Notes under the pieces: generated by a model
Seen by the model: only the letters and a program-made list of their open reading frames with translations
Told to the model about the DNA's origin: nothing
The model's database searches: none
In this document: positions 9,877 through 17,734 of the stretch, piece by piece
Numbering within the stretch: position 1 is the stretch's first letter
How the letters are laid out: each line of letters begins with the position of its first letter
Source of the DNA: a virus
Direction: 5' to 3' (one strand)
IMG/VR virus record: IMGVR_UViG_3300017725_000065
Coordinates: 1 to 24,824 of that record
DNA: 24,824 nt
Program-made: the position numbers and the translations under genes

Positions 9877-10497
9877 CTATATTCGTATAGTACTGCCAAG
9901 AGATCCTGGGCGTGGTTGTGGTCTGCCAAAGTTTGTGATCCCTACTGGCGAGGATCTAAATGCACCCTCATCAAACAACCCAGAGCCCATTCCATAATTT
10001 AAGCTGCTACCAATACCAGCGATAAGCGATTGTGTACCTTGGGCTCGTAATGCACCAGCTGATGCACCACCTTCCATTCTTGTAAGCTCTGCTGTGAGTT
10101 TGACGTTTTCTTTTGCGTCTGCAATTTTCATTTGTGTCACGCTGTCGTTAAATCTTTGTACAGCCATATCGTACTCAAAAACTCTAGCATTTTGGCGAAG
10201 CTTTCGCATCGGAGTTCCAGACGCTATATCAATACCATTTGCTGCATATCCGGTTACGACTGAGCCCTGTAGGTTTGCAAAGTCAAATCTACCACGTTTT
10301 TCGCGTAGAACTTTTGCAACATCAACAAGCTTTGACTGACGATCCAATATATCCAGATCGCGCTCGATAATATCAGCATTAAAGTTTGCCGCCTCTTGTG
10401 CCGCTTCAGCTGCTCTGTCAGCTGCACTTTTTGATTTGCTTGCGCCAAACAAACCTAAACCAAAATTTGCTATTGCTAATGCCGTTGTTACTTCCAT
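9877..10497 (-). CDS. Internal virion protein, T7 gp14-like, 206 aa
   Basis: The N-terminal Ala/Gly-rich amphipathic stretch (LAIANFGLGLFGASK) and a long Ala-rich helix (SAADRAAEAAQEAANFNADI) are followed by 'LREKRGRFDFANLQGSVV' and 'GIDIASGTPMRKLRQNA'. The last segment is the characteristic 'GVD..SGS..' region of gp14-type proteins in podoviruses. In T7 this protein is ejected into the outer membrane to start the DNA-delivery channel. The gene follows the nozzle gene, its usual place. The ribosome-binding site AAAGGT lies six bases before the ATG. The C-terminus is Gly/Ser/Arg-rich and unstructured. Confidence 0.8.
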   Translation of the reverse strand: MEVTTALAIANFGLGLFGASKSKSAADRAAEAAQEAANFNADIIERDLDILDRQSKLVDVAKVLREKRGRFDFANLQGSVVTGYAANGIDIASGTPMRKLRQNARVFEYDMAVQRFNDSVTQMKIADAKENVKLTAELTRMEGGASAGALRAQGTQSLIAGIGSSLNYGMGSGLFDEGAFRSSPVGITNFGRPQPRPGSLGSTIRI

Positions 10498-10508
10498 TAA
10501 ATTACCTT

Positions 10509-12770
10509 TTACAGATCAAAAGTGTTGAGCCTTGGATAAATCGCTAACACTGTCATAGGCAGTGGCTGCGTTTGCCTGACGAATATTTTAGCGTCATCAT
10601 CAAAACCACCAGGAAACTCTATTTCTTTATCTCCGGTAAACAGAGGCACAGCAGTATCCATTGCCATGCTGCTATCGCGGAAGAATATTCTATCTAAGCT
10701 ATTTTCATCGGGGCCAACCTCGATCCCTACCGTTTCGTCTAATCGCAACGTTACTGCGTGAATGCGCTTAGGCTTGCCCTGAGAGGTGCCATCAACTGAC
10801 CCAGCTTCTAGTCGCAAAGTTTGCATTTGGCTTGTGTAGCCAAAGCCTATAGCCGCTGAAGTTACATCTATGTCAAAACTAATACTTGCTGCTGATACAG
10901 CCTTGTCTGCATGGCTTGCACCGTTTGCCAAGATCGATACCGTCTGACCTTCGATGTGCTGCATTCCGGTAAGTGTTGTTGTAGCGCTTCCAGCGTAGCT
11001 TAATCCACTATCAACAAAAAATGCGGTTGTTGGCACCGACCCAAAGTCATAGGTTTTCATAACCTCGATGTAGCGTTTTGTCTGTGAGTTGATCGTGCGT
11101 TTTACAATCATGTACAACTCATCTTCGCCACTATCTGTTGGCAAGGTTACAATGCTTTCGACAACTGCCTGACCAGACCCGAACACACCGCCTATGACAT
11201 GCTTATGCCAGGCAACCACTTCTTCTTCGCGTCGATAAGTTAAACCCAACAATGTGCCATCTGCACGTAATGCCCAAACAATGCTCTCAGGCTCTTGCTG
11301 ATAAGCGAAATCAGTCAGACCACCCTTTGTAAGGTGTTCTGCCAATATCGTTATGTCTGGGGCCGCATATCCGCTCGTATCGACTTCTCCAGCGTATCTA
11401 AACTCTCTGACCTTTCGACCACCGCGTTGAATAAACAATGTCAGGTCTGCAACTTGTACAGGCTCATCATTTGTACAGCCATAGTTGCTATATTTGCGGA
11501 TCACCGTTGTTGTTGCTGTTACTGGCCCACCGTTTGTTGTTGTCAGCACATACTCACCACCGGATGTACCAATAATTAGTATTCTTGTCGCTGACAGATA
11601 CCTAATCGCGTTCACTTTGTTAGACGCAATTGTGTAAATGAGCGCATCGTTATCCGCGCCCGACCCTATTGTAAAATTTTCGTATTGTGCAGACTTGCTA
11701 AAGAATAGTGTCTGTGGATTATTGCTTGTTGCACCAAAGACTAGGCGTTGCTCAAAAAATGTTACAACAGATGGATTATTTGCAGCACCATAAAGCGCTG
11801 GTACAGATGGCACTATTTTTTTTGCCGTCCCACCAGACGTATAGGCTGTAAAGCCCGTTGTATTTATATTGTTGCTATCAATGTCTTGTAACGTAAAAGT
11901 GTTCGACGTAACGTTTGCCACTTTAAAATATTTGTCATTAAGCTCTGTCATACCAGACACAGCTTCAATTAAAACCGGATCCCCATTACTAAAGCCATGC
12001 GAACTGCTGGTTATAACCCCAGGATTTGCTTGAGTTGCTCCTGTTATTGTTTTTGCTGCTTGCGGCTCACCTAGATAAATTGCATTTATTGACCAAGCAT
12101 TATGATCTGTTCTTACTAATGTTCTAACCTGGTATAAAGGATGCACCAGGTACATCACATCAGCTGACTGCGCAAAGCGTAAATTGGGTATATCAGCCGT
12201 TGCATAAGGCGTTGCCAGTTCAAAAAGCTTATCAACGCTGACACCGCTCGTGTATGTCGTAAAATTCGTAGTATCTATCGCTGCACCGTATAGATCTGTC
12301 AGCGTAAATGTATTTGTTGTGACGTTTGCTATAAGATAGTTTCGCGCTTTTAATTCTGTCATGGGAGATGAGTTGTATAGGTATACTTCATCGCCATTGC
12401 TTAACCCATGACCGTTACTGGTCAGCACACCTGGGTCAGCCTTTGTAATTGCGCTTACTGCTTTTGCACTTGCTTCTAAAACTTGGAGCCCATTGCGTAG
12501 AACACGCATGTATTGATTACCAAACTCTAAAACGTATGTATCAGCTGTTTTAAACTCAAACGGTATAAGTCTGGTTTTTGCTGCGCTGTTTTTTACTTCC
12601 CCTAAGAACTCTGTACCAGGACGCCTGGTTACACCGCCATGCGGCTGCACGATCATATTGGTAAGATCAGATAAACCCTCTCTGTATTTTTCTATGGTAA
12701 TCCGACCCTCTAGGCGCGGAGAGATTTCTCCGGCTGTAAAGGTGGATAGTGCTGGAGCTGATCGCGCCAT
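10509..12770 (-). CDS. Tail tubular protein B (nozzle), gp12-like, 753 aa
   Basis: The opening 'APALSTFTAGEISPRLEGR' and 'LTNMIVQPHGGVTRRPGTEF' are the hallmark of podovirus tail-nozzle proteins (T7 gp12 family). The length fits the family. Residues about 107-179 and 242-315 are two copies of an inserted module, each running from 'PGV(I/L)TS..HG(L/F)SNGD' to 'TNTFTL..' and ending 'TYTSG' or 'AYTSG'. This looks like a small beta domain on the nozzle surface. The start shares one base with the stop of the adaptor gene (TAATG), so adaptor and nozzle are made together. The protein closes the tail tube and is expected to carry the fibres. Confidence 0.92.
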   Translation of the reverse strand: MARSAPALSTFTAGEISPRLEGRITIEKYREGLSDLTNMIVQPHGGVTRRPGTEFLGEVKNSAAKTRLIPFEFKTADTYVLEFGNQYMRVLRNGLQVLEASAKAVSAITKADPGVLTSNGHGLSNGDEVYLYNSSPMTELKARNYLIANVTTNTFTLTDLYGAAIDTTNFTTYTSGVSVDKLFELATPYATADIPNLRFAQSADVMYLVHPLYQVRTLVRTDHNAWSINAIYLGEPQAAKTITGATQANPGVITSSSHGFSNGDPVLIEAVSGMTELNDKYFKVANVTSNTFTLQDIDSNNINTTGFTAYTSGGTAKKIVPSVPALYGAANNPSVVTFFEQRLVFGATSNNPQTLFFSKSAQYENFTIGSGADNDALIYTIASNKVNAIRYLSATRILIIGTSGGEYVLTTTNGGPVTATTTVIRKYSNYGCTNDEPVQVADLTLFIQRGGRKVREFRYAGEVDTSGYAAPDITILAEHLTKGGLTDFAYQQEPESIVWALRADGTLLGLTYRREEEVVAWHKHVIGGVFGSGQAVVESIVTLPTDSGEDELYMIVKRTINSQTKRYIEVMKTYDFGSVPTTAFFVDSGLSYAGSATTTLTGMQHIEGQTVSILANGASHADKAVSAASISFDIDVTSAAIGFGYTSQMQTLRLEAGSVDGTSQGKPKRIHAVTLRLDETVGIEVGPDENSLDRIFFRDSSMAMDTAVPLFTGDKEIEFPGGFDDDAKIFVRQTQPLPMTVLAIYPRLNTFDL

Positions 12771-13375
12771 TACAATCTCGCTTCAATAAATTCGCTTGCC
12801 TCGATGCGTTGAGGTGCGCCCTCAGTGCCATCAACAAATCGTGCTTCTTTTAGTTTCTGATCGTATAAACCAGCCGTAAGCTGGACAAGTGAATTAGACC
12901 CAGTGAGTGCGTAGGCTATTTCCATTGCCAGCTTTGCCGCCATCGTTTCTGTTAGATTAGCTTCATATTGCTGTGGATCAGTTACACGCCCGACATATTT
13001 GATTTTTGCAATACCTTCATCTGTTAGCAGCTTACGCCCCTCGATGACAAATACAGGGCCACCCGAGTTGCTTGTCATATTATCCTGGGGATAGCTTAAC
13101 GTACCATTAGAAAACTCTAATACACGCAGACAAAATGGATCTGTTGGCAGTGCATATTGATTTGCATAGCCAAATTCTGGCGCGGTACTTTCTTTCGCCA
13201 GTTCAGCTCTGCGTAATAAACAATTCCAGGGATGTGCTCTAAAGACAGTATCTCGTACTGACTCATATCGTTGATCAATAATACGTGCTGCCTTACTGTT
13301 TTCATCGAGCGAGCTAATGTTTGTCGCTCCCAACGTATTCAGCGCATAGTTTGCTATATCAACTACAGAAGTCAT
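12770..13375 (-). CDS. Tail tubular protein A (adaptor), gp11-like, 201 aa
   Basis: This is the adaptor that joins portal to nozzle in T7-like tails. The N-terminus 'DIANYALNTLGA' with 'LDENSKAARIIDQRYE' and 'RDTVFRAHPWNCLLRRAEL' is the recognisable core of the gp11-type adaptor. The length (about 200 aa) is normal. The ribosome-binding site GGGGAAA lies four bases before the ATG, directly downstream of the intrinsic terminator at 13393-13418. The gene is therefore the first read after any capsid-level termination. It overlaps the nozzle gene by one base. Confidence 0.92.
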   Translation of the reverse strand: MTSVVDIANYALNTLGATNISSLDENSKAARIIDQRYESVRDTVFRAHPWNCLLRRAELAKESTAPEFGYANQYALPTDPFCLRVLEFSNGTLSYPQDNMTSNSGGPVFVIEGRKLLTDEGIAKIKYVGRVTDPQQYEANLTETMAAKLAMEIAYALTGSNSLVQLTAGLYDQKLKEARFVDGTEGAPQRIEASEFIEARL

Positions 13376-13387
13376 TTGTTTTCCCCA

Positions 13388-13418
13388 TAAAAAAGGGGGG
13401 CGCTTTCACGCCCCTCTT
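13388..13418 (-). terminator. Intrinsic terminator after the capsid genes
   Basis: The minus-strand RNA reads AAGAGGGGCG-UGAAAG-CGCCCCCCUU, a ten-pair stem with one G-U. The U run has six residues, partly shared with the stem. It lies between the capsid-associated gene and tail tubular protein A. T7 also has its main terminator (T-phi) just after the capsid gene, so it probably raises capsid mRNA relative to tail mRNA. Confidence 0.85.
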
Positions 13419-13420
13419 AA

Positions 13421-13882
13421 TTAATCAACCACGTATTTAATGGTTACTTCGATTGTGCCAGTGCCAGCAGCACCACCCATTGTCACTGTTACAGCGACAC
13501 CACTTCCGTCAGTGTCGGTTTCTGTTCCAGAACCTAGAGCTAAAGTAGCAAGAATATCTACTTTTTGTGCTGATGTTGACGCAGCTGCTGCTTTATATGC
13601 GGCTGCAGCAGCGCTTACGGCTGTACCAGCTGCATTTGTGTGTGCAGCATAGCCAACTGACAGAGTTGTAGATGAACCCAAAGCATCATGTGCTAGTGAT
13701 CCTTCTAACAATCTTGCGCCATCTGGTAGAATAAACATCTCAATAACATCGCCAGATGCTAGTGAAGATGCTTCATAGACACCATGAGCGCAGCGGATAC
13801 GACCACCTAACTCATTAGCTTTATTCATAGCTACTGGTGTTGCACGATTGTTGGTTCGTTGTGTCGAATAAACTGTTGCCAT
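13421..13882 (-). CDS. Probable capsid-associated (decoration) protein, 153 aa
   Basis: This is a small Ala/Gly/Thr-rich, beta-prone protein with no catalytic features. It starts MATVYSTQRTNNRATPVAMN and contains 'IEMFILPDGARLLEGSLAHD', a pattern seen in small structural proteins beside the capsid gene of many phages. An Ala-rich stretch (SAAAAAYKAAAAS) follows at about residues 90-102. It lies 12 nt after the capsid gene with a strong ribosome-binding site (AGGAGA) and just before an intrinsic terminator, so it should be made at capsid level. This fits a decoration or cement protein, inferred from context. Confidence 0.7.
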   Translation of the reverse strand: MATVYSTQRTNNRATPVAMNKANELGGRIRCAHGVYEASSLASGDVIEMFILPDGARLLEGSLAHDALGSSTTLSVGYAAHTNAAGTAVSAAAAAYKAAAASTSAQKVDILATLALGSGTETDTDGSGVAVTVTMGGAAGTGTIEVTIKYVVD

Positions 13883-13894
13883 TTCTCAATCTCC

Positions 13895-14758
13895 TTATGA
13901 TTCAGTGCAAGCAATTTCGACTACTTTTACCTCTTCCATGCGCGTAGCACCAAGAGTTTGACAGTAGTAGACTTGCGTTGCGTAGGATTTGTCGGCACGT
14001 TCATCGATTTTCGCCATAGGCTCTTTGCCCATTGCGACTTTTACACCATCAGATGCAAAACAAATAACCTGGCGGTTACCGTCTGTATCGGTGGTTAGAC
14101 GATTGCTTGTGATGAAATTAAAACCCATAAATGAGTTTATTTCGCCTTGAGCAAGTGCTTTAACAGTGTTGAAATCAGATGACTTCACTTCTGTTGTGTT
14201 TAACAAATCTGTGACTTGTTTTGGTGAAACCACAATGGTTCTAGCGATTGATGGATCAACAGATGCTGCATCCAACGTTTCTTTTGCACTTAGAAGCTTT
14301 GCGACTGTTAGACCAGCAGATCCATGAACGATCTTCTGACCAGATGGTAGTGCAGTAGCTGTACCGCCATCTTTACCAGTTTGTGCTGTACCCAGTGCGG
14401 CTGCAATGATCTCATCGTCCATCGCTCTGCCCATCGCAGCAGCCGCAGCTCTGCCATAAGTTGAGGTTGGATCGATCAGCAAACGCACTTTATCGTTATC
14501 GTCGATGAGGTCAGCCCACTCATAATCAGACATGGTTACCATGCGTCTTGTGTGTGGTGTTTCAACAAGTGGTGTATCACTATGGCGGCTTGTTTTCTTT
14601 ACCGCTGCTGTTGATCCCACTTGATCAAAGAAAGCTTTTTCGCCATTCACGCTTTCTACGTCTACTGCATCACGCAGCAGCGAGCCCATTTGCTGTGATA
14701 GCATCTGGATGTTCGCAGAAAACTGATTGACAAAAGCTGTATCAATTTGAGTAGACAT
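13895..14758 (-). CDS. Major capsid protein, HK97-fold type, 287 aa
   Basis: Order (portal, Bbp19-like, scaffold, this gene) and sequence identify the capsid protein. It opens 'MSTQIDTAFVNQFSANIQML' and has 'DTPLVETPHTRRMVTMSDYE' (about 60-80), 'AMGRAMDDEIIAAALG' (about 109-124) and a C-terminal 'YYCQTLGATRMEEVKVVEI'. These are the features of a phage capsid family common in marine and proteobacterial podoviruses. There is no N-terminal scaffolding or protease region, since a separate scaffold precedes it. The ribosome-binding site AAGGAGA, five bases before the ATG, is near perfect, as expected for the most abundant product. A 145-nt leader separates it from the scaffold gene. Confidence 0.92.
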   Translation of the reverse strand: MSTQIDTAFVNQFSANIQMLSQQMGSLLRDAVDVESVNGEKAFFDQVGSTAAVKKTSRHSDTPLVETPHTRRMVTMSDYEWADLIDDNDKVRLLIDPTSTYGRAAAAAMGRAMDDEIIAAALGTAQTGKDGGTATALPSGQKIVHGSAGLTVAKLLSAKETLDAASVDPSIARTIVVSPKQVTDLLNTTEVKSSDFNTVKALAQGEINSFMGFNFITSNRLTTDTDGNRQVICFASDGVKVAMGKEPMAKIDERADKSYATQVYYCQTLGATRMEEVKVVEIACTES

Positions 14759-14903
14759 AAGTCTCTCCTTTACAGTTTAGTTTCAATTTAAATTTTTGGG
14801 TTGCTGCGCTTGGTTATCCCTATAGGGGCCGTGCTTACTGCTTGAGGCAGTCAGTCTACATGTCACACATGCTTGGCGTGTGGGTCTTTCGATTGTCCAC
14901 GTA
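14759..14903 (-). other. Leader between scaffold and capsid genes
   Basis: This 145-nt gap is unusual among the overlapping genes around it. The minus strand contains a CCCTATAGGG palindrome at about 14818-14827, whose right part resembles the TATAGGGA core of T7 RNA polymerase promoters, and a hairpin ACTGC-CTCAA-GCAGT at about 14838-14852. The region just before the gene is A/T-rich. I found no convincing sigma70 promoter. It may hold a separate capsid promoter or a processing site, but this is unproven. Confidence 0.35.
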
Positions 14904-15719
14904 TCACGATGCTGCTTGAAAAAGCTCCTGTACTTTTTGTACATACGCATCATGTTCTGGGTGTCTGGCATCCATGTATGGAGTGCCAGGACGCATCAGC
15001 TCTTTTAATTCCTGTTTGGCTTGATCTGGTGTTTTAATCAGCTCCGTGGGCTCACCTAGCAAGCTGTCTTCGCCAATATTTTCGGCAAGGCTTACGAACA
15101 TTCGCACAACGTCAGGATGATCGCCTAGTTTACGCCCATCTTGTAATCGCACATCTTCAAATATTGATAGACCTTCTTTGCCTAGCAAAGCTGTTGCAGC
15201 AGTGTACGCCATCTTTGTTTTTTGATCATACGCCTGACCATATTCCGTTTTAAGCTCTTGTATTGCACCATTTACAGCTTGTGCTGTGGATTGCTGGTTT
15301 AACTCATGTGCACCTTGTGCTTGATTGCTTAGATACTGCGCGATTGCTTGCGCTTGTCCTGGTGCTAGTCCGGCATCAAAGGCGGCTTGTTGAAAAGCCT
15401 CTATGTCTGTTTCTTCTACGTCCATACCAAATTCTATGGCATAATCATTTGCGCTTTGTGGTCTGCCTGTTTCTGCATAGAATTGTGTGTATTGATCTGG
15501 CGTCCAGCTTTGTTGTGGCTTACCAATGCTATCAGCGCCAATCATTGACCTTGCGTGTACGTAGCTTTTTGCCAACGATCCAGCGTCTGTAAAATTTTGT
15601 AAACTAGGATTGCCTCGCAAATCTTCTGGTAGGCTATCTAAAAAATTAACTGGTGCTGCGCTTGTAACAGCTTCCGGTGCGACTTCCTGAGATCCAGTTT
15701 GGGTTGCCTCTTCGCTCAT
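14904..15719 (-). CDS. Capsid assembly scaffolding protein, 271 aa
   Basis: This acidic, Gln/Ala-rich helical protein directly precedes the capsid gene. The N-terminus is disordered (MSEEATQTGSQEVAPEAVTS). It then has 'FLDSLPEDLRGNPSLQNF' and 'DAGSLAKSYVHARSMIG', followed by 'PQSANDYAI', a combination typical of podovirus scaffolds. A helical rod covers about residues 105-180. The C-terminus carries 'GTPYMDARHPEHDAYVQKV', the usual capsid-contact end of this family. Scaffold is needed for prohead formation and is then released. The ATGA overlap with the Bbp19-like gene shows coupling. Confidence 0.88.
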   Translation of the reverse strand: MSEEATQTGSQEVAPEAVTSAAPVNFLDSLPEDLRGNPSLQNFTDAGSLAKSYVHARSMIGADSIGKPQQSWTPDQYTQFYAETGRPQSANDYAIEFGMDVEETDIEAFQQAAFDAGLAPGQAQAIAQYLSNQAQGAHELNQQSTAQAVNGAIQELKTEYGQAYDQKTKMAYTAATALLGKEGLSIFEDVRLQDGRKLGDHPDVVRMFVSLAENIGEDSLLGEPTELIKTPDQAKQELKELMRPGTPYMDARHPEHDAYVQKVQELFQAAS

Positions 15720-15925
15720 TCGGGTTCCTTCCCTTCGATCAGCATCCGGACAATCAGCAACACTGTTGCTCGCTGACCTTCGTTAAATGCAGAATTATAT
15801 GGATTGTCCGTATACGTGGTTGTCTCAAAACCAAACCTGGCCTTGAGGTCACTTAGTACTTTATCGCCATCTTCGGTGTTAAACGTCCGACGATAGGCAA
15901 GTTTTAACTCTTCTATTTGTTTCAT
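15716..15925 (-). CDS. Bbp19-like small phage protein, 69 aa
   Basis: The sequence 'DLKARFGFETTTYTDNPYNS' followed by 'AFNEGQRATVLLIVRMLIEG' matches the short domain I know from Bordetella phage BPP-1 Bbp19 and related podovirus proteins (from memory, not searched). The function is unknown, but it is regularly encoded between portal and scaffold, as here, so a role in head assembly is likely. It overlaps both neighbours by four bases (ATGA), tying its translation to portal and scaffold. Confidence 0.75.
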   Translation of the reverse strand: MKQIEELKLAYRRTFNTEDGDKVLSDLKARFGFETTTYTDNPYNSAFNEGQRATVLLIVRMLIEGKEPE

Positions 15926-17529
15926 TGCTGTGGAGCCGTTTGCGCTTGCGCTTTAATAAACGGTGCTACTTTATTTGCCACTTCTGCCTCTTGCATTTGC
16001 GCTTGTTGTTGTTGCGCTGCAGCTTGTGCTTCGGCCTGTTGTCTTCTTATTTCCTCAACCTCACCAGCGCCACGAATAACTCTTGCCGGAAGCCCAGCTG
16101 TTTCAACCAGGTATTGCACCATCTTATCACCATCGAGGTAATCGGTTACTGGTGCTACTTCTGCAACTTGCAGTAAGATCTCAAATCCACGCAGCATGGC
16201 CTGTAGATCTGTGAGCTTTTGTGCCTTGGCAAGAGGTGAGACATACTCGATGTCTACTTCTTGTCCTTGTAACTCCTCCGGAGCCGGAGGGAGTAGACCG
16301 TTCCGGAGGAGCAATGCAAAGGATCTAGAGATTAACGGCTGGAGCAATTCTGCTTGTAACCTACCCAAAACAGGCCCAAGCAACCGCATTTTCTCTTCGT
16401 TTCTTTGCAACACTTCCGTAGCCGTCATATTGGCGCCCTGACCCAATAGCAGCTGATCTACATAAAACGCTTGGCGTATTGCATTACGCCTTTGTTCTTC
16501 CATATTTAGACCAAGTGGATTGTTTGCACCTATGTTGAGCGGCTCTAGTCTATCTCGTGTTCCGGAACGGTAGAAATTCAAAGCTCCTGGTGATGTTCTT
16601 ACTGGTGAAATAAAGCCATCATCAGGAACCATGAGGGGTGGATCTAATTGTTTCTGGCTGGCTCGTATGGTCACTTCGCTCATTTTATTGAGCATTTTTA
16701 CATCTGGCAGAGCAGTCATAGCTGGAGAGCGACCATACTGGCTAACTGAATCTTTTACAAAACGCGGAACCATAAACGGAAACTCATCAAATCCGCTTTC
16801 TGATAGCATCGCAAGACCATCAGAGAGGTAGTATATTGATGCTACAGGCTTGTCTTTTGCAAAGCTTCCCTTTGTTTCACTGCGTGGAAAAACGGCATGT
16901 ATAACATCATGTTCTGCGTATGGATCTTTTTCTACGTCTTTTTCTATTTTTTGCGGTAGTTTTATGTCTGCGAACTGCATTTGTATGGCACGAGCTGACA
17001 TTTTAAACTTACGATAGATCGTATCGACGCGACCACTTGGATCCTCTGATATACATATCTCCGCAATATGTCTGCAAGCAAACCGCAAACCATCAGGGTT
17101 CATCTCCACATAAAACGCACCAGTGCCGAAAACCACCAGGTCATAATATAATTCATGTATTTCTTGCTGGAAGTTAGAACGATTGAAGTGCTGGTACATT
17201 TGATCTGTACACACTTCTAGCCATTCATTTGCTGCGTCATCCCTTTGTAGCCCTGGATTTCTGTATCGCATAGAAAACCAAGGTGTACTTGGGCTGGTTA
17301 ACATACCGTGCAAGCTTGATGCTAATAGCTCTACTGCATGTATTGCCGTACCATCATAGATTAATTCTGTTCGTTTATCGCCTTGTGTTCTGCGTTTTGT
17401 AATATCTGCTTTGCGTGGCAACATAAAATCAGCCAGTTGTTGCCAGTGATTTTCCCAATTTGATCGCTGACCTTGTAGCGTTTTTAATCGCTTATCAAGC
17501 TGCGCTATAATAGGATTTACTTGTGCCAT
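15922..17529 (-). CDS. Portal (head-tail connector) protein, podovirus type, 535 aa
   Basis: The length and the motifs 'RSNWENHWQQLADFMLPRK' (about 22-40), 'HGMLTSPSTPWFSMR' (about 74-88), 'VVFGTGAFYVE' (about 131-142) and 'MNKMSEVTIRASQKQLDPPL' (about 281-300) are those of T7 gp8-type connectors. Twelve copies form the ring through which DNA is packaged and leaves. The last 45 residues are a Gln/Ala-rich helix, perhaps a barrel extending into the capsid. The start shares one base with the stop of the 67-aa gene (TAATG). It lies after the terminase genes, unlike the T7 order. Confidence 0.95.
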   Translation of the reverse strand: MAQVNPIIAQLDKRLKTLQGQRSNWENHWQQLADFMLPRKADITKRRTQGDKRTELIYDGTAIHAVELLASSLHGMLTSPSTPWFSMRYRNPGLQRDDAANEWLEVCTDQMYQHFNRSNFQQEIHELYYDLVVFGTGAFYVEMNPDGLRFACRHIAEICISEDPSGRVDTIYRKFKMSARAIQMQFADIKLPQKIEKDVEKDPYAEHDVIHAVFPRSETKGSFAKDKPVASIYYLSDGLAMLSESGFDEFPFMVPRFVKDSVSQYGRSPAMTALPDVKMLNKMSEVTIRASQKQLDPPLMVPDDGFISPVRTSPGALNFYRSGTRDRLEPLNIGANNPLGLNMEEQRRNAIRQAFYVDQLLLGQGANMTATEVLQRNEEKMRLLGPVLGRLQAELLQPLISRSFALLLRNGLLPPAPEELQGQEVDIEYVSPLAKAQKLTDLQAMLRGFEILLQVAEVAPVTDYLDGDKMVQYLVETAGLPARVIRGAGEVEEIRRQQAEAQAAAQQQQAQMQEAEVANKVAPFIKAQAQTAPQQ

Positions 17530-17732
17530 TATCTTTTTCCGTAACTGCCCATGATCGATGGACGTTTGACCTTAATACCCTCTAAAACCCTACCCTGAGA
17601 TCGTCCGGCTGATTTTTGCAACATACGCTCTAACGGATCGACAGTAGCTATGCCTGGCATCTGCGCTGGCTGCATTGCATCACGCCCCATAAGACCAGCT
17701 ATATTTTGCGGTTTTTTCTTATTCATTATCAT
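17529..17732 (-). CDS. Small basic protein of 67 aa, unknown
   Basis: This is a short Lys/Arg-rich protein with no recognised domain (MIMNKKKPQNIAGLMGRDAM at its start, IMGSYGKR at its end). It begins two bases after the stop of the acidic PE-repeat gene and overlaps the portal gene by one base, so it is clearly part of the coupled late operon. No good ribosome-binding site is visible; the second ATG at 17726 is also possible. It may be a minor head protein, but only context supports that. Confidence 0.65.
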   Translation of the reverse strand: MIMNKKKPQNIAGLMGRDAMQPAQMPGIATVDPLERMLQKSAGRSQGRVLEGIKVKRPSIMGSYGKR

Positions 17733-17734
17733 AA

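Noticed and set aside
14783-14971. Minus-strand 62-aa ORF between scaffold and capsid genes
   Set aside because: It starts within the scaffold gene in another frame, has no ribosome-binding site and an unlikely composition.
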